Notes under the pieces: generated by a model
The model's input: the letters and a program-made list of their open reading frames with translations, nothing else
What the model was told of the DNA's origin: nothing
Databases searched by the model: none
Shown here: in pieces, positions 7,209-13,492 of the stretch
Numbering within the stretch: position 1 is the first letter of the stretch
Layout: each line of letters starts with the position of its first letter
NCBI GenBank assembly: GCA_903933395.1
Contig: CAIZKA010000020.1
Span: 1-13,492, forward strand
Origin: an uncultured beta proteobacterium
Lineage (GTDB): Bacteria; Pseudomonadota; Gammaproteobacteria; Burkholderiales; Rhodocyclaceae
Length of the DNA: 13,492 nt
Direction: 5' to 3'
Translations under genes and position numbers: made by a program

Positions 7209-7498
7209 GCAAGCTTGCCTACATGGTGGTGGATGCGCGTTCCAGCGATCCGGAAAGGATGGCGGACTACCGCAACCTGGCGCAGGCCGCCGTCGCGGCC
7301 TACGGCGGCCGCTACCTGGTACGCGGCGCGCCCTATGAGACCCTAGAAGGCAACTGGCAGCCGCAGCGCCTGGTGGTGCTGGAATTTCCCGGCATGGAAG
7401 CTGCGAGAAAGTTCTATGATTCTCCGGAATATGCCGCTGCGCGTGCGGCGCGGGCAGGCGTGTCGGATTTCGACATGCTGCTGGTCGAAGCTTATTGA
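7205..7498 (+). CDS. DUF1330 family small protein
   Basis: This 97-residue protein resembles the DUF1330 family, small proteins of the dimeric alpha+beta (ferredoxin-like) type with no settled activity. Typical features are the N-terminal strand LAYMVVDARSSDPERMADYR, the middle GGRYLVRGAPYETLEGNWQPQRLVVLEFPGMEAARKFYDSPEYAAARAAR, and the acidic end DFDMLLVEAY. No signal peptide or membrane segment is present. Its ATG overlaps the kdsA stop as ATGA, and eno follows after 21 bp, so it is expressed with a lipopolysaccharide gene and a glycolysis gene. That context suggests a conserved housekeeping role, but no function can be assigned. The family call rests on overall pattern; confidence in the gene itself is high because of its tight fit in the operon. 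Confidence 0.88.
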   Translation: MSKLAYMVVDARSSDPERMADYRNLAQAAVAAYGGRYLVRGAPYETLEGNWQPQRLVVLEFPGMEAARKFYDSPEYAAARAARAGVSDFDMLLVEAY

Positions 7499-7505
7499 TT
7501 CAATC

Positions 7506-7512
7506 AAGAGGA
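7506..7512 (+). promoter_or_regulatory. Ribosome-binding site of eno
   Basis: AAGAGGA lies 7 nt before the eno ATG at 7520. It is the clearest Shine-Dalgarno in the pyrG operon and fixes the enolase start. It fits the high expression expected of a glycolytic enzyme. Confidence 0.8.
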
Positions 7513-7519
7513 AACCATC

Positions 7520-8806
<1,287 letters not shown>

Positions 8807-8824
8807 CGCCTGCGGCGATCCGCA

Positions 8825-9142
8825 ATGAATTGGCCGACGCTGGCGCTGGTCGTCCTCATCGCCCTGCTGCAGTATCCGTTGTGGCTGGGCAAGGGCGGCT
8901 GGATCCGCGTCTGGGACTACGAGCGCCAGCTGCAGGCGCAGCGCCAGGTCAACCAGAAGCTGGAGCAGCGCAATGCCGGGCTGGATGCGGAGGTCCGCGA
9001 CCTGAAGTCAGGCCTCGATGCCATCGAAGAGCGCGCCCGTTATGAACTGGGCATGATCAAGGAAGGCGAGATTTTCGTCCAGGTGCCGCAGAAGGGCCCG
9101 CTGACACCATCGCCGCCGGCCAAGCCCGCCGCGGCGAAGTGA
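8825..9142 (+). CDS. ftsB: Cell division protein FtsB (septum formation initiator family)
   Basis: FtsB is a small bitopic membrane protein that joins FtsL and FtsQ in the divisome and helps trigger septal peptidoglycan synthesis. The 105-residue product has a short cytoplasmic start, one membrane span at about 5-21 (TLALVVLIALLQYPLWL) and a KGGWIRVWDY junction. A coiled coil at about 33-68 follows (QLQAQRQVNQKLEQRNAGLD...), then ARYELGMIKEGEIFVQV, the conserved end of the FtsB/DivIC family. The last 15-20 residues are rich in Pro, Ala and Lys and probably disordered. The ATG at 8825 lies 18 bp after eno, the standard eno-ftsB pairing of beta- and gammaproteobacteria. No strong Shine-Dalgarno is visible. 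It is the last gene of the plus-strand operon and ends 1 bp from the stop of the convergent gene. Confidence 0.95.
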   Translation: MNWPTLALVVLIALLQYPLWLGKGGWIRVWDYERQLQAQRQVNQKLEQRNAGLDAEVRDLKSGLDAIEERARYELGMIKEGEIFVQVPQKGPLTPSPPAKPAAAK

Positions 9143-9143
9143 T

Positions 9144-9668
9144 TCAGTCGGTCTGCTGCAGTCCGGCGCGGTAGCGCCGCGCGTTCTCCACGTAGCCCTG
9201 CGCCGCCAGAAGCAGGCGGGCGACTTCTTCGTCGGAGAGCTGGCGCACGATCTTTCCCGGCGAACCCATCACCAGCGAACGTTCCGGGATCTCCTTGCCT
9301 TCGGGGATCAGCGAATTGGCGCCGATGATGCAGTGGCGGCCGATAACGGCCTTGTTGAGGATCACGCTTTTGATGCCGATCAGCGATTCCTCGCCGATGG
9401 TGCAGCCGTGCAGCATCACCATGTGGCCGACCGTGACGTTGGCGCCGACGGTGAGCGGCACACCGTCGTCGACATGCAAAACCGAGCCGTCCTGGATGTT
9501 GCTGTTGGCGCCAATGTTGATCGTAGCGGTGTCGCCGCGCACGACGGCATTCCACCAGATGCTGGCCTTGTCGCCGAGACGGACATCGCCGATGACGGTG
9601 GCGTTGGGGGCGATCCAGGCATCAGGCCCGAGGACGGGCCGGCGGTCACCGAGGCTGTAAATGGCCAT
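9144..9668 (-). CDS. Gamma-carbonic-anhydrase-like hexapeptide-repeat protein (YrdA family)
   Basis: A 174-residue left-handed beta-helix protein expected to form a trimer in the cytosol. Imperfect hexapeptide repeats run from about residue 16 to 125 (for example IAPNATVIGDVRLGDKASIW). The family motif VVRGD is at 42-46. Three potential zinc ligands, His65 (SVLHVDDG), His82 and His87 (VGHMVMLHGC), have the spacing found in gamma carbonic anhydrases. The C-terminal helix follows GSPGKIVRQLSDEE. Proteins of this type often show little or no carbonic anhydrase activity when tested, so the reaction is not certain. The ATG at 9668 is backed by GAGGAG at 9679-9674, 5 nt away. It is convergent with ftsB with only 1 bp between stops, and deaD lies 113 bp upstream on the same strand. 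Confidence 0.93.
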   Translation of the reverse strand: MAIYSLGDRRPVLGPDAWIAPNATVIGDVRLGDKASIWWNAVVRGDTATINIGANSNIQDGSVLHVDDGVPLTVGANVTVGHMVMLHGCTIGEESLIGIKSVILNKAVIGRHCIIGANSLIPEGKEIPERSLVMGSPGKIVRQLSDEEVARLLLAAQGYVENARRYRAGLQQTD

Positions 9669-9781
9669 GATTGCTCCTCATTTTGAAACCTGTCGCGGGG
9701 GCTAGCACTCCCGATTCTAGCTGCGGCCGCTGCGCTTAACGCCGATGATACCGGTGTCAGCCTTCTCTGAAACTTGGCAGC
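9669..9781. other. Intergenic region between deaD and the gamma-CA-like gene
   Basis: This 113-bp gap contains the GAGGAG ribosome-binding site of the downstream gene, a GCGGCCGC palindrome at 9723-9730 and a 6-bp inverted repeat CGGGGG/CTCCCG around 9696-9713. On the minus strand a TAGAAT (9719-9714) could be a -10 for the gamma-CA-like gene, but no convincing -35 accompanies it. No clear intrinsic terminator follows deaD. Confidence 0.5.
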
Positions 9782-11668
9782 CTACGTCCGCTTCTTCCAC
9801 TCGGGCTTGGCGCCGGCGGGTTTCTTCCAGTCCGGCTTCTTGCTGTCGCGGGCGGGCGGCGCGCGGCGCGGCGGCCGGGTGTCGACGAACTCGCCGGGTT
9901 CCATGACGCGGGTCTTGAGCGCGAACTGGCGCACGCGGATGCGGCGCAGGATGTCCATCAGGTCGTCCGACAGACCGGCCGGCAGTTCCACCGAACTGTA
10001 GTCGTCGAACAGGTTGATCTGGCCGATGTCCTTGCCGGCGATGCCCGCTTCGTTGGCGATGGCACCGACGATTTCCTTGGGCAGCACGCCCTGGTTGCGG
10101 CCTATCTCGATGCGATAGCGTGCCAGCGTTCCCGGCGCGAACGTGCGCTGTTTCACCGGCGTGTCGCTGCGTCCTTCCTTCACCGGGCGTTCGCGGCGCG
10201 GTTCGGCGTCGGCGTGGCCTTCCGGCGGTTTGGTGCTGGCTCTGGCGGGCTTGCGTTCGGTGTCGCGGGCAGGAGTCGGCGCCGGGGACACGGCGGCCGG
10301 AGCCGGAGCAGCGTCACGGGGGGCGTGATCGTTGGCGCCCGGCATCTGCAGCGGACGCTCGCGCGTCGCCAGCCAGGCCAGCGCGGCGGCGATCTCGCGG
10401 GCGGCGATGTCCTGCTCGCCTTCCATGCGGCGCACCACGTCGAAGAAGAAATCCAGCTTCTCGGTTTTGATGATGTCGACGATCTGCTGTGTGAACTGGG
10501 CTACGCGGCGGTTGGCCACTTCGCCCGGTGTCGGCATGGTCAGCGCGGTGATCTTCTGCTTGGTGGCGCGCTCGATCAGCTTCAGCATGTACATCTCGCG
10601 CGGCGCGAGGAACAGGATGGCGCGCCCGGTGCGTCCGGCGCGGCCGGTGCGGCCGATGCGATGCACGTAGGCTTCGGTGTCGTAGGGCACGTCGTAGTTG
10701 ATGACATGACTGACGCGCGCGACGTCGAGGCCGCGTGCGGCGACGTCGGTGGCGACCACGATGTCGATGGTGCCGGCCTTGAGGCGCTCGATGACCTGCT
10801 CGCGCAGGCCCTGGGTCAGGTCGCCGTTGAGCGCCGCGACCGAATAGCCGCGTGCTTCAAGCTTGTCGGCCAACTCGACGGTGGCGGTCTTGGTGCGCAC
10901 GAAAATCAGCGCGGCATCAAAGTCGTCCTCGACTTCGAGGATGCGCGTCAGCGCCTCGAGCTTTTGCCCGGTGTGGGTCTGGCAGTAGGACTGGCTGGTG
11001 GCGACCACCGTCGACGTGGCCGATCGGATCTTTATTTCCTGCGGCTCGCGCAGGTGCTCGCGCGCCACGCGACGGATCGCGTCCGGCATGGTGGCCGAGA
11101 ACAGCGCGGTCTGGCGCTCGGCCGGGGTGTGCTCGAGGATCCACTTGACGTCGTCGATGAAGCCCATGCGCAGCATCTCGTCGGCTTCGTCAAGCACCAG
11201 CGTCTGCAGGTTGTTGAGCACCAGGCTCTTGCGCTCGAGGTGGTCCATGACGCGACCCGGGGTGCCGACGATGACATGGGTGCCGCGCGACAGCGCGCGC
11301 AGCTGCACCACCATGCTCTGTCCGCCGTAGATCGGCAGCACGTGGAAGCCGGGCATGTGGTGGGCGTATTTCTGCAAGGCTTCTGCGACCTGGATCGCCA
11401 GTTCGCGCGTCGGCGTCAGGATCAGCGCCTGCGGCACGGCGCGCTTGAGGTCGATCTTCTGCAGCAGCGGCAGGGCGAAGGCCGCGGTCTTGCCGGTGCC
11501 GGTCTGGGCCTCGCCGAGCAGGTCGTGGCCGGCCAGCAGCACGGGGATGCAGGCGGCCTGGATCGGCGACGGGGTTTCATAGCCGACGTCGGCAAGCGCC
11601 TGCAGCAATGGTTTGGCAAGCCCGAGGGTGTCGAACCCGGCGGCATTGAGGTCTGGGGAGATGGTCAT
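9782..11668 (-). CDS. deaD: DEAD-box ATP-dependent RNA helicase DeaD/CsdA
   Basis: An ATP-driven RNA helicase that remodels structured RNA and assists 50S ribosomal subunit assembly and mRNA decay, notably in the cold. The 628-residue length equals E. coli DeaD (629). In order: Q-motif region 12-37 (FDTLGLAKP...YETPSPIQ), Walker A AQTGTGKT 54-61, PTREL 86-90, TPGR 136-139, DEAD 160-163, SAT 191-193, ATDVAARGLD 306-315 and HRIGRTGRAGR 336-346. A dimerisation-like region (about 380-440) is followed by a Pro/Ala/charged linker (about 441-512) and a DbpA-type RNA-binding domain (about 515-590: YRIEIGRNQGVLPKEIVGAIANEAGI). The basic tail ends in two KPxWKK repeats. DeaD rather than RhlE or DbpA is favoured by length and by the C-terminal domain. 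The ATG at 11668 gives a standard N-terminus; the Shine-Dalgarno is weak. Confidence 0.95.
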   Translation of the reverse strand: MTISPDLNAAGFDTLGLAKPLLQALADVGYETPSPIQAACIPVLLAGHDLLGEAQTGTGKTAAFALPLLQKIDLKRAVPQALILTPTRELAIQVAEALQKYAHHMPGFHVLPIYGGQSMVVQLRALSRGTHVIVGTPGRVMDHLERKSLVLNNLQTLVLDEADEMLRMGFIDDVKWILEHTPAERQTALFSATMPDAIRRVAREHLREPQEIKIRSATSTVVATSQSYCQTHTGQKLEALTRILEVEDDFDAALIFVRTKTATVELADKLEARGYSVAALNGDLTQGLREQVIERLKAGTIDIVVATDVAARGLDVARVSHVINYDVPYDTEAYVHRIGRTGRAGRTGRAILFLAPREMYMLKLIERATKQKITALTMPTPGEVANRRVAQFTQQIVDIIKTEKLDFFFDVVRRMEGEQDIAAREIAAALAWLATRERPLQMPGANDHAPRDAAPAPAAVSPAPTPARDTERKPARASTKPPEGHADAEPRRERPVKEGRSDTPVKQRTFAPGTLARYRIEIGRNQGVLPKEIVGAIANEAGIAGKDIGQINLFDDYSSVELPAGLSDDLMDILRRIRVRQFALKTRVMEPGEFVDTRPPRRAPPARDSKKPDWKKPAGAKPEWKKRT

Positions 11669-11785
11669 GGCGTACCTGCGCGGGGCAGGGAATTTCGAGG
11701 GAAAGGCAGGCCGGAAATGCTTGAGTCGGCCGGAGAACCGCGCATTATGCCTGAATCTTCAGAAAATAGCTTGTAAATTCGATAC

Positions 11786-12802
11786 TTAGATGCGCAGAAG
11801 GGCGATTTTCAGGGGCGGCTGGCCGTCGGAACTGGGGAAGTCGGCTTCCGGCAGGATCCATTCCATTTCGCGGATCGGCCGGCCGGCCTTGGCGGCGCTG
11901 CGCTGCAATTGATCCAGCCAGGCGTCTCGCTTCACCTCGGCGACGTTGTTGGTGCAGATCAGCGTACCGCCATCGGCAACGCAGAGCAGGGCCGGCTTGA
12001 ACACGGAAGCGTAGTCATTGACCAGATCCACCACGCCGAAGGCGCTCTTGGCGAAGCGCGGCGGATCGAGGAAAACCAGGTCGAAGGTCTGCGCCTCGAG
12101 CTTGGGAAAGGGGGGCATGAGCTTGCCGCGCACCCGCCCGGGTTGGCCGATGCCCGCATACTGGCGCATCGCGGCGAAGGCGTCGGACTTGACGAAGCGC
12201 GGGCGCACCGGGAGCTCGTTCAGACGCACATTTTCCTTGCCGATCATGATGCTCGAATCGGCGAAATCGACATTCACCACGAAGCGCGCTCCGGCCTTTG
12301 CCGCCGCGATGCCGACGCCGCCGGTGTAGGCGAAGAGATTCAGCAGCGACTTTCCGGGTGTCTCGTGCATCACCCGCCGCCGCGCGGCGCGCAGGTCAAG
12401 GAAGAGCCAGGGGTCCTGCCCGGAGTGGCGCCCGGCAATGCGGTAGGTGACGCCCATCTCGTGCAATTCGCGCGCGATCATCGCCGCTTCGAGCTGGTCC
12501 GGCGGCAGCGGATTGCCGATGCGCGAATTGGCGTGGCTGCGGTCGTTGTAGACCAAGGTCAGGCCGGGCAGGCGGGCGGCGTAGAAAGCCTCGATCGCGG
12601 CCAGTGCTTCAGGTGCCAACGGGCTGTGGAAGCACTGCACCAGCAGCAGCTCGCCATAGCGGTCGATGGTCAGGCCGGGATGGCCCTCGACGCTGCCGTG
12701 GAACAGTCGGTAGGCGTCGGTCTGCTCGGCGTGCAACTGCGCTATCAGGTCGGCACGTGCGTCGAGCGCCGCGGCAAGCAGGGGGATGAGGACAACGGAC
12801 AT
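11786..12802 (-). CDS. RlmI/RlmK-like class I SAM-dependent rRNA methyltransferase
   Basis: A 338-residue protein of the COG1092-type methyltransferases that modify 23S rRNA. An N-terminal segment matches the RlmI central domain (AYRLFHGSVEGHPGLTIDRYGELLLVQ, 30-56), but the PUA domain that starts RlmI is absent. The Rossmann methyltransferase domain includes WLFLDLRAARR (132-142), SAM motif I LLNLFAYTGGVG (153-164), an acidic residue after motif II (NVDFADSS) and motif IV FLDPPRF (244-250). The active-site strand reads LICTNN (281-286); E. coli RlmI has FSC with its catalytic Cys here and E. coli RlmK has FSNN. The target base is therefore uncertain: guanine N7 chemistry is at least as likely as cytosine C5. 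The ATG at 12802 has no good Shine-Dalgarno. It lies 117 bp before deaD on the same strand, a plausible ribosome-biogenesis pairing. Confidence 0.85.
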   Translation of the reverse strand: MSVVLIPLLAAALDARADLIAQLHAEQTDAYRLFHGSVEGHPGLTIDRYGELLLVQCFHSPLAPEALAAIEAFYAARLPGLTLVYNDRSHANSRIGNPLPPDQLEAAMIARELHEMGVTYRIAGRHSGQDPWLFLDLRAARRRVMHETPGKSLLNLFAYTGGVGIAAAKAGARFVVNVDFADSSIMIGKENVRLNELPVRPRFVKSDAFAAMRQYAGIGQPGRVRGKLMPPFPKLEAQTFDLVFLDPPRFAKSAFGVVDLVNDYASVFKPALLCVADGGTLICTNNVAEVKRDAWLDQLQRSAAKAGRPIREMEWILPEADFPSSDGQPPLKIALLRI

Positions 12803-12921
12803 GGGAGGTTCCCGGCAGGTATTCCGCGCGCGCCGGTGGCGGCAATGGCGGAAAAGGGCGACATCTTACGCGCAAGCGGGGGTTAAGTCGCCGTGTTGTC
12901 AGCGCCGACTATTGGCCGGCT
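12803..12921. other. Intergenic region between the peroxidase-like gene and the methyltransferase gene
   Basis: About 119 bp without an ORF of note. It holds an AGTCG/CGACT inverted repeat (12886-12890 with 12906-12910) without a T tract on either strand. On the minus strand a TAAGAT could serve as a poor -10 for the methyltransferase gene, with no matching -35. No confident promoter or terminator can be named. Confidence 0.4.
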
Positions 12922-13492
12922 CTAGTCGCGCCGCCGGTAAGTACTGGCCGGATCCTTCGCCGGCGGTGTATCGGCCGGTTGGGCGGCCCGGGCCTCCGCC
13001 GCCAGTTTCTGCACATTGTCGCCCGTCAGGCTCCTGAGGAAAGCGACGAGGGCCTGCTTTTCCGTCGCGGATAGACCAAGCGGCTTGAGCAATGTGTCTT
13101 TCTGCGGGTTGTCGATGCCGCCGCGGTCATAGAAATCCACTACCGCTTCCAGCGTGGCGAGCGAGCCGTCGTGCATGTAGGGGGCGGTCAGCGCAACATT
13201 GCGCAATCCCGGTGTGCGGTAGGCCCAGGAGTCGGCCGGGTCGAGGGTCACTTCATAGCGTCCGACGTCGGGCAGCGGTCGTTCGAACGAATCCAGCGCC
13301 TTGTCCTCGATCTCGACGAACTTGCCCGGTGCCAGTTGCACGCGGTGTTTGCCGGGGAGGCCCATGCTGTGCGCGTAGCCGATGCCGGTGTTGTGAAAGC
13401 GGTTGTCGCTGAACAAGGCATTCCTTTCGCCGGCGACATGGCAGGCGCTGCAGCCGGCCTTGCCGCTGAACAGCCGGAAACCCGCCTGTTCC
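12922..13492 (-). CDS. Di-haem cytochrome c peroxidase / MauG family protein (C-terminal 189 residues; truncated by the window edge)
   Basis: Periplasmic di-haem enzymes of this family reduce hydrogen peroxide with electrons from cytochrome c or, in MauG-like members, oxidise a partner protein. Only the C-terminal haem domain is visible. In-window residues 14-18 are CSACH, a covalent haem c site (13452-13438), preceded by FRLFSGKAG and followed by LFSDNRFHNTGI. Further on are YRTPGLRNVALTAPYMHDGSLATLEAVVDFYDRGG, a hallmark of the family, and a LSATEKQALVAFLRSLTG helix. The last 25 or so residues are Ala/Pro/Lys-rich and probably disordered. In Pseudomonas peroxidase the distal Met ligand lies 14 residues after the His of PYFH; here that position is Tyr, as in MauG. 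The frame is open to 13492, so signal peptide and first haem domain lie outside. The exact subfamily is open. Confidence 0.93.
   Translation of the reverse strand, partial: EQAGFRLFSGKAGCSACHVAGERNALFSDNRFHNTGIGYAHSMGLPGKHRVQLAPGKFVEIEDKALDSFERPLPDVGRYEVTLDPADSWAYRTPGLRNVALTAPYMHDGSLATLEAVVDFYDRGGIDNPQKDTLLKPLGLSATEKQALVAFLRSLTGDNVQKLAAEARAAQPADTPPAKDPASTYRRRD

Noticed and set aside
9723..9730. GCGGCCGC palindrome between deaD and the gamma-CA-like gene
   Set aside because: A perfect 8-bp dyad with no loop and no wider symmetry; expected by chance in GC-rich DNA.
11744..11749. CATAAT on the minus strand as a -10 for deaD
   Set aside because: No -35 at 16-18 bp upstream; position is sensible but support is too thin.
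10214..11776. 520-codon plus-strand open frame opposite deaD
   Set aside because: Same cause: a mirror of GC-rich third positions in deaD, with no ribosome-binding site and no domain.
12886..12910. AGTCG/CGACT inverted repeat as a terminator after the peroxidase-like gene
   Set aside because: Only 5 bp of continuous pairing, an interrupted inner stem, and no T tract on the transcribed strand.

Overview
This is an ordinary GC-rich chromosomal segment (roughly 60-65% G+C by eye) from a Gram-negative proteobacterium, most likely a betaproteobacterium. The run pyrG-kdsA-(DUF1330)-eno-ftsB, the divergent prfB-lysS block and the protein sequences fit that class, perhaps near the Rhodocyclales; the order is an inference from gene order only. 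A KDO (lipopolysaccharide) synthesis gene confirms a Gram-negative envelope. No tRNA, rRNA, CRISPR array, insertion sequence, integrase or phage gene was found, and no gap between genes exceeds about 135 bp.

Layout. (1) Positions 1-3782, minus strand, read right to left: prfB (release factor 2, made through a programmed +1 frameshift), lysS and mnmC (cut by the left edge). All three act in translation, and MnmC and LysRS share tRNA-Lys as a substrate. (2) Positions 3783-3915: a divergent promoter region with a perfect TATAAT box facing prfB. (3) Positions 3916-4653, plus strand: a free-standing SapC-family protein of unknown function. (4) Positions 4750-9142, plus strand: pyrG, kdsA, a small DUF1330 gene, eno and ftsB, packed with overlaps or gaps of at most 21 bp. 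CTP synthase, KDO-8-phosphate synthase and enolase are linked by their metabolites: enolase makes the PEP used by KdsA, and CTP is used to activate KDO. FtsB belongs to the divisome. A 34-bp imperfect inverted repeat surrounds the best -10 candidate for this operon. (5) Positions 9144-9668, minus strand: a gamma-carbonic-anhydrase-like protein that converges on ftsB with a 1-bp gap. (6) Positions 9782-12802, minus strand: a DeaD/CsdA RNA helicase, preceded in transcription order by a 23S-rRNA-methyltransferase-like protein that has lost the RlmI PUA domain and carries an RlmK-like active-site motif. (7) Positions 12922-13492, minus strand: the C-terminal haem domain of a di-haem cytochrome c peroxidase/MauG-family protein, cut by the right edge.

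I see no convincing undescribed multi-gene system. The points most worth a second look are the dyad at the pyrG promoter, the RlmI/RlmK hybrid methyltransferase, the Tyr-for-Met haem-ligand position in the peroxidase-like protein, the orphan SapC and the textbook prfB frameshift site. Several long open frames antisense to pyrG, lysS and deaD are shadows of GC-rich codon usage.
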